NCBI GenBank assembly: GCA_003971905.1
Contig: RSEE01000110.1
Coordinates: forward strand, 62,001 to 126,000
From: Moniliella sp. 'wahieum'
Taxonomy: Eukaryota > Basidiomycota > Moniliellomycetes > Moniliellales > Moniliellaceae
DNA: 64,000 nucleotides
Reading direction: 5' to 3'
A model generated the notes under the pieces. The model had not been told where the DNA came from. It ran no database searches and worked only from the letters and a program-made list of their open reading frames with translations. A program made the position numbers and the translations under genes. Positions 13,325-25,452 of this stretch are shown one piece after another (within the stretch, counting starts at the first letter, position 1; each line of letters opens with the position of its first letter).

Positions 13325-16300
13325 CTACGCCACGGCGACCTCCAACCGATTGCGACTCACTGCCACCACGCGCGTATGCAGCCCGCCATCATCCACCACC
13401 ACCGCTCTCTTCTCCGGCACAGCTGGGGGTCCAGCAGAGGCAGTCAGGTCACTGGCACCATCGGCTTGCGACCCCTCCTCCTCTGCCGCAACAGGCGCCA
13501 CTTCCTCTACCGCCGCCACAAAGGCATAGCTGCCCCGGGCAAGGAAAGCAAGCGACTGGCTTACCTCGGTACTTGCTCCAGCAGGCAAGGGCCACGGCAA
13601 GACCCGCGCAGTGAGCGATCCGGCGGCGGGGAGCAGGTGACGCAAGACCGGGTCGGTGGGGTGAGTGGACGTGTCAATTTGGGGCGCACCAGGGGGAAGA
13701 GGGGCACCGTTAGGGTCCAACGCGGCTGCTGGCAGGGGGGGGTAAGGCGATAAAGCAGCTTGACCGGGCGCGGGAGTGCGTTGGTGATACGGGCGGTGAT
13801 GGGGGTGAACTCCCCCGCTTTGGCGTAGGGGAGGAAAGGACGATGCTCAATGGCAACGCGCGCGAAGTAGGTCGATTTGTGCGTCGCTCCAGTCCTGCAC
13901 TTCCCGCAGCAAAAGCGTTCCTTCGTGGGGGCCATGGGCAAAACTTTCCCCGCCCCCCTGGGCCGGTGGCAAGTGCCAGAAACACCGCAGCCCCGCATAG
14001 AGCAAATGGGTGTACCAGAACTTACGCCGCATCAGGCGGTCTTCCGTTGGTGTCATCCCTCCCCGGGTCACAGTGAATTGCCGCTCAGACAGAGAGGGAA
14101 TCGGAGCCTGTTCCACCTCCGGTAGCAGGGCCAGACGCGGGAAGGGTAACACGAGACGACACCGCTGCCCCGGGGGCACAAGGCGCTGGAACGTGACCCC
14201 CTCCGTGGTAGGTGGATGCACCTCCACCGTACCGTCTTCGGTGACTGTAGCAGAAGCAGGGGCATACGCCAAGCCCACCGTCAAGTCTCGAACGGGATGC
14301 ACGTTCTTTACATCCAAGCTCATCAGTGCCATATCGTCCCCATCGGCCTCGTCTGCCGCCTGCACCAGCGCTGGCCCATTGCCTCGTTCTCCTCCGCATC
14401 AAAGGGGTTAAGAGATCCGTTGGCAGCCATAAGCCCGGTCAGATCGTTACCATCAATGGTCGCAGCGCCCAGGCGAGCGGCTGGATCACCCGAACCACCT
14501 CGACGGGGAACGACAGGCGCAGCTGGCGCGTAAAAGGTATCGCCATCCGCAGGGAGGTAGCCATATTCAATCGAGATGGTAGCCGCCATCACGCTGCGCG
14601 ACCAAACACGTTCACCACAACACTGCGTGCCTCATTGGGCGGGATGGTGATGGCAGTGTCACTACCCTCGCGCTGAAGAACAGGACGAGCAATGAGGCGG
14701 TATTCCAGCGCATGCGTGGAAGCCGGGGTCAAACCACCCTCTGCGAGCGTGCTGCGCGCCAAGGATGACAAGTTGTCTTCCAATCCCAGGGAGATGTAGT
14801 TGACGTCAAGCCGGGGTGCGTGCGGAGGTACAACATTGCGTAAGTGCAGACGTACAGCACGGGTTTCACCCTCATACAAGACCAGCCTTCCGTCAGGAAG
14901 AGACATGCTCTCGAGCTCCAGCAGCGGCTGGGGTAACACGACACGCACGCTCGTGTGCGTGTCGAACCCCTCCGATGGCCGCGGGGGTACGCGGGTGAAG
15001 CGTGAGGCCAAGCCAGTAAACTTGGTCCGCAGGCGACGATCATGAAGGTCGGCTTCGGCGTTGGTCCAGGCCAGTTCGGTAGTCGCGTCGAGTGGAGTTA
15101 GTCGTACCTCCTCAGGTCCACAGCCTTGCAGGGTGACCCGTACCCCGACTAGGTAAAGGGTACCAGTCTCCCTGGGAATGCCAGTCAGACGAAGACGCAA
15201 AAACGATTTGGCGGGCACGGTAGCTGTGTTGGGTGTTGGGTCAAAGCGGACACCAGTGACGAGCAAACGCAGGTCTGTCAGCGGCAGCGGAACATCCAAA
15301 GGGTTGTACAAAACCACCGATGTGGTCACCTCATCGTCGCTTACGACCAGCATGGAGCTGGGCTTCTTACTTGCCCGTGCATCGAGAGCCCGAGAGCGTT
15401 CAGTCACCTTCTTGGTCTCGCTCGGAGTCAGCAGGTCCATGCGACATACGAGCTGGCGCGGGCCCCAGTATTGCACTACGGTCTTGCCGTTTCGCTTGCC
15501 GGTTTCGTTGTCATCAGCCGAAACAAACACATCCCGCTCGTTCGCACCAACTGGTCTAGCCCGGCAACGAGCTGCGCTTGTTCGAGCTTAGGCAAAAGGG
15601 GGGCGAAGTCGCGCAATAAGACCGAGGCAAAGACAGCCATCGCAATGGGGTCGCCCACCGTTTCGGCAATGGCAAGTGCATCTTTCACAACCAACGCCTG
15701 GACCTCGTCCCAGCCAAAGGCTTCGGCGTGCATTTCCAACAATGCATCGTTCAAACCTTCCTCCTCTCCGTCGAGGGGACGATATCGCTCGCGGGCCCAA
15801 AGCTGACGTGCCGCCTCGGGCCGTAAGGTACCCAGGGAGGTCAGACGGCGCACATCGCGAGTACGCGCCAACGCATGGTCGTCAGGCACGTGAACCAACA
15901 TCTCATCCAGCTGGATCCCATATGTATCGCATATCTGGGCGGCAAGAACAAGAAGGGCATCGTAGTCCGCCTTGCCCCGGCGCGGTGAGTAGATCACATG
16001 CAAGCCAGGCGCCACCTCACCTAGACGAATGCGCAGGATATCCACCCCCGTGAGCGGCAGCGTGAAGCCAATCCATCACGCTGGCCAGAAGACGGCGCAA
16101 GAGGTACGTTTCTCTTCGCACGAAACCAATCCAGCCAAACAGGCTCGCCATTGAGGAAAGCACATCAACTTGGTCCGCGCCTTGAGAGCTGGTACAGAAA
16201 GCGTCAGCGCTTGGCTCGCAGCCGCCGCTACCTCGTCCCGCCGCACACCAGCATCGAGGGACCATTGAATGAGACTGGCCTCATCTGGAGGCCGTCGCCT

Positions 16301-18252
16301 CGAAGAAGAAGAGGGGTGCCTCCATAGAGAAGCTGGTCAAAGCACTCGCCGTTCCATCCACGGCAGCTCCAGATTGCCAAAAGGAACCGTGAGTACTGGA
16401 CACAGGCAGTGGCATGGATGAGTGGGTGGGTAAAATCGGGGAGAATTAGAAGAAACAGCTTTGGCTGGCGCTAGAAGGACAGACAGCGGAGAAAGGCATT
16501 TGGCATAGATGCTGATGGCCACCGTGTAGGCCTTGGCAATGCTTTCCCATGGCAAACCTTCATATGGCAAGTCGGCCGTACCATCCTTCTCCTTTCGCGC
16601 TTGGCTTGCTCTTTGTCCTTGTCCTTGCCGACAGCGACGGTAAGCGGGGTAGCCTGGAAGTTAAGGTGAGCAAGACGCATTCAAGACAGGAAGAAAATAT
16701 AGGCTACTTACCCTTTCCTCCACACCCTTGCCCAAGCGGGCCATCAGGGTGCGTGTCACAGCCCAGCCTTCGAGGGCTGAAGCAAACCAGACTGCATCAC
16801 GGCCACCAGCTAAGGAACGTTCTTTCCCCATCCACTTCATAGCCAAGTCGTAGTGCGCCATGGCGTTCCACAAGTCGCCTGAGAGGAGATACACGTCGGC
16901 CATGACCTTGGTATGACGTCCTTCTCCCTGCGGACCGGAACTGCCGGTAGTGGTTTTACGCCAGGCCGAGCTGATGCGCTTGGGCGCAATGCTCGGGGGA
17001 CGGGAAAGGTTAGTCGAGGAGCTGGAGAGAGAGACGGACCGGGCAAACTGAAGCGACTCCGGCTGTTGGCCACCACCCATGGCCTTGATGGGGGTGCCGG
17101 ACGATGGCTCGGGTTTTCCGGAAAAAGAGAAAAGGGACGAAGCGCGGTCCCACGTCCCACTTCCACCCGAATTGCGTGAATCAGGTGCAACGCCAAACAC
17201 AGATTCCCCCACTTCTTCGGGCGTCTGGGGTGGTGAGGCAGTTGGGTGCTGGGAAGTAGTCAGCAGCGACGACAGTCCACCATCGAGCGTGTCGCGTGGC
17301 GTTTCGAGCGGGACACCCTTGAGTGTGCCCACCATCTCCTCTAGCTGATCTAGCAGGGCCGAGATGACATCGGCCAATGCAGTCTTGACGTGGTGACGAA
17401 CGTCCTTACCGTCGGCACGGTGGGCAGGGATGACGAGCAGTTCGTCCTGGGCACGCTTGTCGTCGCCATCTTCTCCGCCGCCTTCGCTCGCCATGCCGCT
17501 CTCGGCCATGCCAGCACCCAAGAGCTGGGCATGGAGAGCCTGCAATTTAGCTCGCTCGGCAGTGGAATTGGGGTCATAGTCGCCTTGCTGGTTTTCGTCT
17601 GGCTGCGCCAGGCACCGGTGGTGGTGGAGGCTTTCCATGGATTCTCGGTGTCGCTGTTGTCGTCATCACCCGCCATGGCCATTGGCCTCGCCCTCCCCGA
17701 TCCATCCGCGCCCTCGACGGCACCCAAGTCGCCTGCGGGGTCGGAGGGCGCAGCGACGGGCTGGGCGGCATCGAAGGCGAGGACACGATGCATCAGAGCT
17801 CCGGGATGGGCGCGCTTGAGCTCTTCGACGGCGCCCGCAAGCGATCCAGCGGAGTTGTCCTCGTCAGCGGGGTTTTTGTGTTGGTCATCGGCCAGGGGCG
17901 TTGTTTGGTTTGTTGTGTGTGTAGCGGGGGCGAGGCCACGACGGCGAGCACAGTGCGGGAGAGGGCAAAGGGGGCGAGGAAGGCATGGGCGGGGTCGTAG
18001 GAGGTGACAAAGCTGATGTGCACCTCTCCCTTGCGCGCCAGCGCACTGCCAGGGGCGACGCTGGCGCGTGGGCGCGCACTCCGTGGCAGGTCCGCCAGAC
18101 GCAGCGTGCCGAAGCGACGCACGAGCGAGGCCCAGTGCTCAAACTGCCGGTCCGCAGCCCCGCCGCGCCCACCGGTGTCAGCAGCACCCGCAGCTTGGCC
18201 GGCGCCGAAACGACACATCCCCCGTCAGATCGCTGAGCGGCGGCGCGTCCAT
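13325..18252 (-). CDS. TRS120: TRAPPII subunit Trs120 (TRAPPC9)
   Basis: A large subunit specific to TRAPPII, the exchange-factor complex for Rab11/Ypt31-type GTPases at the late Golgi. The N-terminus has the Trs120 pattern APAKLRVLLTPVG, then FEHWASLVRRFGTLRLADLP and KGEVHISFVTSYDPA. The middle carries ADVYLLSGDLWNAMAHYDLA and WFASALEGWAV, then YEGLPWESIAKAYTVAISIY, typical of the family. The C-terminal half is the beta-rich region (VLYNPLDVPLPLTDLRLLVT, YEGETRAVRLHLRN), ending at 13325. One intron of 58 nt at 16654-16711 is clear. Many frame shifts interrupt the gene, two of them within 60 bases near 18,190. Expected length is about 1300-1500 residues, and the span fits. The start at 18252 gives MDAPPLSDLTGDVSF just before the first conserved block. 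Confidence 0.85.
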
Positions 18253-18780
18253 CGTCCAGTCAGTCCCGTCCGCGGCGATGGGGTTGGCGCGCGCGCTGGT
18301 GGGGCTGGCCTGGTGGGCCTGGACACCAACGTGGAGCATCCAGCCACCGCCCCGCATTCTTATGTAATCACCCTCACCCCTACTCGGCGTGCTTAGAATA
18401 CCCACACTTCTTCCTCGCGCAATTGCACTACGACGGAAGGAATAACAATGAGTCATGTTTGTCGAAAAGGTCGTGCCCTATCCAGCAACAGGGACATACT
18501 CTACACCCACCGTCAATGAAAGCCCGTGTCGTACCTCTAATACAAGCACATGCCAAAGTTGATGGTGGCAAAAAGCAAAACACTTATTGTTGGGGGGGCA
18601 TTTTGTCAACAGGCGCTTTTTATACGATGCCGATGGTGATGAAAAAGAAACGATGGGGTGAGAAGCATGTTGCTTATCCAAAGGAGATATGCGAGAGTGG
18701 TCGCAGGCAATGAGTGAACGTGTATAGAGGGAGAGACAAGAGAGTGAAAAAGGTGAGAGAATTGAGCCTGAGCAAAACGA
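18253..18780. other. Intergenic
   Basis: This lies between the TRS120 start and the 3' end of the acyltransferase gene. I see no gene, RNA or repeat in it. Confidence 0.4.
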
Positions 18781-20544
18781 TCACAACTTGGCGGCCGTCG
18801 GAGTCGAGTTATTGCCAGTAAGAATGTCCTGGCTCAAAGCGAGGAGCAAGTGTTTCGTCTCATCCATCCACTCCTGCGCGTGGCGCGGTTCATACACTGG
18901 GAATGGTAAGTTGAAGCTCAAGTTGGCCGCGAATGGTCCAGACGTGCAAGAGAGAGTGACCGATGTCAACGGATGTTAACACCCAGGTCAGTCGTCGTCA
19001 TCCGCACCGCACCATCTTCCAACGCAGTGGGGAGGGGTGCAGCTTTGCCCTATCCAGTGGCCCTGGGGAGGAGACATAGATTGCGCCTGACCCATAGGCC
19101 GGCGGTCGGGCCGGGTGAAGGGGACCAGCGTGTCTTCGTACATTTTCTGTGCCAGCTTCAACCCCCAAAGCGGAACGGGGCGGTGGGGGCCAAGTCGGCC
19201 CATTGGCGCTTGTACACGCACGGGCCAATTGCAGCACATCGGTTCCATGGTTGGGAGCATGGAGAATCTGGACCGAGTTACCAAAGAAGGGCAAGGCAGC
19301 TTCGGGGGTCGGTGATACGGTGCTCAGACAGCAGCGGCGTCGATTGACGACATTCAGGAATACGTGGCGCCGCTCTTCCTCCGAAGGTGGGGAGAACTTC
19401 TTGAGAGTATGCATCGCACATGCAATGATGAACGGTGTGACGCTCAGCCCCGCTTTCTTGGCGGCCTGGATTATATTCTTGGTTTCAGGCTGAGCTAGAC
19501 GGATATTGGCTTTCTTGCTCGAACCGCTCGATACGGCGGCCCAATTGGGGACCGTGGCGTAGGGGAGGTTGAAATGGGGCTTATCCACCTTGGCCATGTG
19601 AGCCGTAATATCGGCGTTGGCATCAGCCACCTGATCCGAGGTGAAGGCGCCCATATCGTCGTGCACTGCTTGCTCCGTAGGGATGGGGAGACGCCGCACT
19701 TCCTGCCCCCATTGGCGGCTTGGCAGCTTGTTTGAAGTGCATCCGAAAGTGCATGCTGGAACGCTCTAAACACGGTGCATATACCCTGGATATCGTAGGC
19801 AGCATGGCGGCAGTGCATCCCAACTGAGAAACCACCGTCCTCTTTGGGAGCAATAGTGAAATGCGCCGAGTACTTGTGACTGTACCGCTCACTCAGTCCA
19901 CATCAAGCACCTCTTGAACCGCTTCGGTCCCACCGCTGGGGAGGTAGACAAAGGTATCCTTTAGCCATTCCGTTGGTTCGTCGATGGTACGCTGTAATCT
20001 GGGTAGAACCAAATACATCCTCATAATTGCCCTGTAGGCAAACGTGTCAGTTACTGTATGATTTGCGGATTTGGTGTGGTCAAGCGGCGAAAAGGTTATG
20101 GAAGGACAGTAGGAAGGACATACATGTTTCTCTACGCCGATGATGGGATGACGGAAAAGAGTGTCCGTCCAAGCCTCTTCCAGCGTTTTGGGCGAAACAG
20201 ACTGATTGACGGTAATGTCGAAGCGGATGCCGAAGTCTAGACAGCCATCCTCCACTTCACTTTGCATGAACTGGGTCGTTTCCGCTGGAGACGGGGAGGC
20301 GCAACCAACCTCCCACGGTAGGATCGGCAACCCAAATGGGATGAGGGTCGGAGCTGTTGACAGGGGCTTGCTTCATCACCAGAGGCGTGGGCGGGGGCTG
20401 CACCGAACAATTCTCCGTGGGGCGACAGGACGACGACCGGCACTGGAAGTGGACACCATCCGCACCAACGACTGCGCCAGCGGGGCAACAGGCATGGTAG
20501 GAAGCGTACGGAGTCCCATCGAGTACCACGAGAGCGAGAGCCAT
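18781..20544 (-). CDS. Probable HxxxD acyltransferase (CoA-dependent superfamily)
   Basis: A protein of about 480-500 residues. Its best clue is HCRHAAYDIQGI, which fits the HxxxD active-site motif of condensation/BAHD/alcohol-acetyltransferase-like enzymes that transfer an acyl group from CoA. Family-like blocks are the N-terminal AWTDTLFRHPIIGVE (substrate-side domain), AAKKAGLSVTPFIIACAMHT (the usual helix before the second domain) and ALSQDILTGN near the C-terminus. An intron with GTATGT donor is likely at about 20060-20130. The start MALALVVLDGTPYASYH is the first in-frame ATG. Several frame changes occur. The substrate is unknown, and the DFGWG-type second motif was not seen, so family placement is moderate. 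Confidence 0.6.
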
Positions 20545-21489
20545 GGTTGGAAGACGGATAAGAGGTAAGGAAAAAGATACAAGCTGGGGGTGGAGGAGAG
20601 GACAAGGCAAAATATATATGTGTGTAGTGCTGCATACAGTAGGACGCGCACCGATATCATTTTCCCTGTCCACACAGGTGGGTGATGATCGATGACGCGT
20701 GACGAGATGATGACCCACGCCAGCGCGGCGAGTAGAATTCGGTTTGGTGACCTGTTCAGCAATCCGATTGTGCAGGGCGGAGCGCGCGGGGTTTGGGTGA
20801 GTGCGGCGGACAGCGGGGGCGTTGAAGGCCAAGCAGGGTCGGTGAGCAGATGGGTCCAAAACCACATCAGGTGGTCATATCGATTGCTCACCGCTTCTGC
20901 CTTTTCCCCCCCGATGAAGCTGATGAAGGAGATATCAATGGATCGAGGGTGGATGCAGGCATTACCTAATCAACGCCCCGACCCGGCCCGATAAATCAAA
21001 CTGTATAAGCTGCTGCCGTTTCAATTTCTATCTTGCTTAGGGCCGCCCAAAACGCCACAAACTGCCCTGCTGCCACCTTCCCTCATCCTCCTTCCTCCGC
21101 CTCCAGGAGGCGTAAGCACCTCTTTGAAGCTCGCAGTTGATGTCAACCACTCGCTATTGCTAGAATGCCCGCTGTTGGCGGTACCATAAACGCTGCTGAT
21201 GCGCTGTGGTGCAGACTTCTGACTAGCTGTTCGAATTACTCTTCACCTCAACACCCTCAGTGACCTGCCACAATCTGCCACATCCTATCCGATAGATCAC
21301 ATCTAATACCGGGGCTCGCAATCTCTCCACTTGAGCGCTGAGCGATGGTCGAGATGATCAAATCGATCATAGCCCTCTGAGGCCCAACCGTTCAGAGCAA
21401 CTCATCCAACAGACCCACACTATCAGTATATGCACGGACCTTCCTATGTGGAATTGCTTTAGTACTCTGCAACAGCTTCAAAACATTGA
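20545..21489. other. Intergenic
   Basis: This lies between the acyltransferase start and repeat unit C. A short AT-alternating patch sits near 20610-20625. No gene was recognised. Confidence 0.4.
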
Positions 21490-24400
21490 TTAGTATCGGA
21501 AGAAGACAAGAGTCAAGCAGGTCGGAACAGACAACGGGGTGGCGCAGCCCGCGCAAGGGCGAATCCCACGAATCAGCGAGCCTCACCGATCCATTGGAGA
21601 GAGTGCAGGTGATCCCTATAGCACTACCTCTAGCAAACATAAATCAATCAGGGGTTTATCCGGTTATACAAAACTCGTGGCCCTGGTGTATACGTTTTGA
21701 AATAAGACTCGACGAAGCACACTCACGCGCTCACACTATATATTAACTCGGCTGCGTAGAGGGTGCGCAGATGGTTAAGTACAAGGTTCAGCGCATATAT
21801 GATGTTCGGCAGGATGGGCACAATGTGGATACGAAGCATCGTTGGTCTTTGGGGATTGTTGCGGCCAAGTCCGGCTGCGACGGATGGCCGTAGCCACCTT
21901 TGGAACATTTTCTCTCCGTCGGCTCTCTCTTGCCAGAGAGTATACTACACTAAAGTGGCCCAATTGTCATGTTCGATCGATGAAGGCTCTGCGAAACGCG
22001 GGGCTCTATATCCGCAAAAAGGGCGGAAAACCCTTCTAGGGTGTTGGTGGGTGTGGTTCTTCGGCCTACTCTCTATCATTTACAGGTTGAGGGATATAGC
22101 TGATTAATGAAGTAATCTAGTAGTATGTACCACAGAGATGCGGAAACTCTCCTAGAATCCACGATGAGTTGAAATGTGTGTGCGGCAATCGCTATATAAT
22201 CAGGCAGGTCGCAGGCTACTCGATGCATTTTGGAATCCCCCCAATACCTGCAAACCACCTCTGATCCTCTCCGTTATACCGCCTCATCAACTTCGATGCT
22301 CGACCGCCTTCCCTTTGACATCATTCTGGACATCGCAGTCTGCGGCCACATCGCCCCTCGTGACCTCATCCACCTGTCGTGGACTTGCCATGGTATGCAC
22401 AGCTCCCTCCTGCATCCCCAAGCACCGCCCTACTCTCATGCTATTGGAGACGGCATGTATAAATCCACTCAGTGTCGGATCCACTAACTCTCCTTTCTCT
22501 TCCCAGGCTTCCATGCGACTTTGCAGGACGACAATTTGTGGCATCATGCCGCGTTTCGTCTTCTCCGTCTTCCATCCTTGTCCACCACTCTCCCTCAGGC
22601 CGCCTACTATGCTGGTTTCGAGGTCGCGCCGCGCACGTGGCAGGGACTACTCGTTTCCTGTGAGCTGCTAGAGGAAGAGTTTGGGTGGACCATGACCGGC
22701 ACCTCTCTACTCGCCACGCAGTCTATCCCTCCCCGGACTAGGCATTCGTCCATGCTGCTGCACGCTCTTCAAACAGAACCCGATCCATCTCCAACCCCAC
22801 GTCTTACCACGGTCCTCCCTCGCCCGGTGCGGTGTATCGGTTAGCTTGTGTGCGCGGGCCCAGTTGCCCATGCCCACGTTCGCCCCAGCAATAACGGTTA
22901 TGCAACATCGGCACCCGATTAAAGAATTTGACGATCCCCGATTTAAGGTGTGGAGGAATATGGTAGTCATGAAAGACTTGTGTTTATGCTCGCCCCATCC
23001 AATCCTCTGGTCCTTTCCGAAGCCGGAAATAGGAATCTTTGGTGGTGCGATGGTACTGCCCGAGGGGTGGGTGTTGCTTCGTTGGCTCGTCGGAATTCCC
23101 CCTGACCCGACAATCCCGCGTGATGAGGCCCTCCAGTACCGACACCATCAAGTGGCGGTGTATCGAGCAAGGGCACTCCCCCCTGGAGACTTTGAAGCCC
23201 ATTATGAATGCCACGAATGGAACAAAGCCTATGACGTATGGTACGTCAAAGAACATTTCGCGGCTGCCGTTCAATTTCCTTACTTGTTTACCTTGTGAGT
23301 GAATCCTCATCCTAAAATGAGAATCGTGCGCACGATTTGTACCTGACCTGTGTGGGTGATCGGGGTGAATCTCAACAGGAGCTTCCCACGAGCCGACGGC
23401 CGGGCTGAACTTGCCACTTGCAATCTTCTCACCCAAGAGAGGAGGGAGGAAGTGGCAGTGACCCTCGGCCATATAGGAGGTATTCATTCTGTGGATTTCC
23501 CGAATCCCCGCCACATCGTCATCGATCGGAACTGGGCCTACGTTTGGGATGGGTATACGTGGGCCGTGTTCGAACGTGCGACTGGCACCTGCATCGTCAA
23601 CATTGCCCAGCTCATGTCGGCCCAAGCTGGGGTCAACATGCGCCGGTCTTACTTTGCGCTCCATGGTCCGGCTACCCCGTATAGTTGCTCATTCCTGCAG
23701 ACCCCGCCTACGTTTCCAGATTTGGAGAGGTTTGAATTTCTGCGGTGGTTTACTGTCTTTCCCAAATCGGATACCTGGGTCTTTCGGCTACTACCCCAAC
23801 GCACGACGGATCTGATGCGTCTTGTGCTGGTCAAGAATTTTCAATCCATCTTAGCCCCGCACTCTCGAAACTCTCCTGAGTCTTGGATGGCGGTCATTGA
23901 TATCGACCCCACGCAGTACTATTTTCATGAGCACCCGCTCTTTAGGCATCAGAGGTATACCGGACAGACCAAAGGCGATCTCCGTATTGACGACGGCCGG
24001 GCCCTTTTCCCTGTCTTCGTCCCCAACTGGCACGTACAACCGACCCAGTGTCGATGCGGCCATCACCTATGCCCGCAGAATGATGTACAACCGACCCAGT
24101 GTCGGTCCGGCCATCACATTATTGGCCATTACGAATCGTTCAATGAGCCGTTATGCCCGCAGAATGATCCTCGACCTACAGCCCAAATTGTTGGATTGAT
24201 GAGGATGGTATTGGTCGATTGGAAGCATGCGTGGCGGCCGATGAGATTCGTGTCATCGACCTCCCCTGCCTGTGATGAGGGTGGATTTGTCGGAGTTGAG
24301 CCAGTTGTATGGGCACCAACTTTTTCTTGCAGGTCCGTGTGCGGATGGGACCCAGTGGCTGAGCACTGTGCACTGTCCAAACCAATTCTTGCCCTCCTCC

Positions 24401-24945
24401 AGTGCTCACATCGACCAGTGCCACTGTGCATGCGACTCCTTTAGGTCTGCGTTGGAATCTGCTATATATCAGTGTACGTTCTCCTTCCCAACAGACCCAG
24501 TGCAATGTGGTTTTAACTTCCGCGGGTATATATAGTGTGCGACGATTTCGGAGAAGGACGGCTGAGGAATTATCCTCGAAGAACACGCCGTGCATCAGCA
24601 CACTTCTGGGCTTATTCGCGACGAACAAGGTAAAGAAGCCAACCTGCCTTATGTATTGCGGAATGGGGCACGCGGGCAGTGCGTGGCTGCTGACCATTGA
24701 GTTGCTGTGAAGGTGATGCGGTGGGATTTTGTTTTGGGTCGCAGTCGCCCGGAAATATAAGGGGGTGTTTTGTCCCACGCCTGCATGTTGACACCTGAGC
24801 GACAATACCTCTGCGCCTTCATCCAGATAGCGGCGAAGGGGCCCTCTTCAAAGGAGGAAACGCTATCCATCAGAGATATACCCATTTGGCCCTTATCCGT
24901 CATTCCGTTTCGAAACACCTCCTCTTGACCGGCGGGGACGCCAGT
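21490..24945 (+). repeat. F-box repeat unit, copy C (inverted relative to A and B)
   Basis: The 5' flank (21490-22140) matches the reverse complement of about 4100-4750 with many small indels. From about 22140 to 22700 it is nearly identical to copy A. From about 22715 to 24030 it is nearly identical to copy B, and after that it diverges from both. The similarity ends near 24945, about 245 bases past the stop. Confidence 0.85.
22296..24700 (+). CDS. F-box protein, copy C
   Basis: The F-box exon 22296-22392 encodes MLDRLPFDIILDIAVCGHIA and DLIHLSWTC, predicting Skp1 binding in an SCF ubiquitin ligase. Introns: 22393-22506 and 23295-23378. The exon from 22507 reads FHATLQDDNLWHH. The long exon after 23379 covers RNWAYVWDGYTWAVFERATG and DLMRLVLVKNFQSILAPHS. 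A 51-bp in-frame direct duplication at 24034-24135 (17 residues, VQPTQC...) is absent from A and B. The frame changes near 22,800 and between about 24,230 and 24,450, and the gene ends at 24698-24700. It is either a live gene with assembly indels or a young pseudogene. Target unknown. Confidence 0.6.
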
Positions 24946-25452
24946 CGATGGTGGATGTTCTAATCGATGCCAGTCCACTGCTACTTCATTTTGCACTCCC
25001 CTCCCTCTCGCTCCCTCCCTTCCTCTCTCAATCGCCTCTCTTCACAATACACACCAACATGTGTCATACACTTCTCTCCAACCCTCAGGATCTTTATCGA
25101 GTTTGTCCCCCCCGGGATCGAAGTCCACCAACTGAGGTCACCAGGCCCACTGGATATTTTCCGATCTAGTATAGGTTCGCCTCCACAAGAACAACTTCTC
25201 TCCGTCTGCCTCATACCCCACGCGCCTGTTGGCTGCTATTAGTAGGCTCTGGTTCTCCTGTTGGATCTTGCGAACAATGGACAAAGCAGGACACAATTCG
25301 GCTCATTACTATCGATTCAACTTGTTGAGCCTAGCCTAGTAGTCTCCTTATTTCCCCAAAGGGGTAACCCAAAGGGGAAAGGGGATCCGCCATTTTACTG
25401 GTCAGGCGAAATTGCGCTTTCGGAGTGATGACGCTGACGGGGGGGGGGGTTA
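24946..25452. other. Intergenic
   Basis: This lies between the F-box unit and the 3' end of the acyl-CoA synthetase. It contains a CT-rich patch at 24995-25035 and a ten-G run at 25440-25449. No gene was recognised. Confidence 0.4.

Noticed and set aside
13121-15806. Several plus-strand frames of 60-210 residues across TRS120
   Set aside because: They lie opposite TRS120 coding sequence with clear family motifs and have arginine/serine-rich shadow composition.
22984-23664. 226-residue minus-strand frame inside F-box copy C, and its equivalent in copy B
   Set aside because: It is the antisense shadow of well-conserved F-box exons with matching introns on the other strand.
1-25000. Repeat units A, B and C as a transposon
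   Set aside because: They carry a spliced F-box gene with conserved introns, no transposase or reverse transcriptase, and no clear terminal repeats, so segmental duplication is the better reading.
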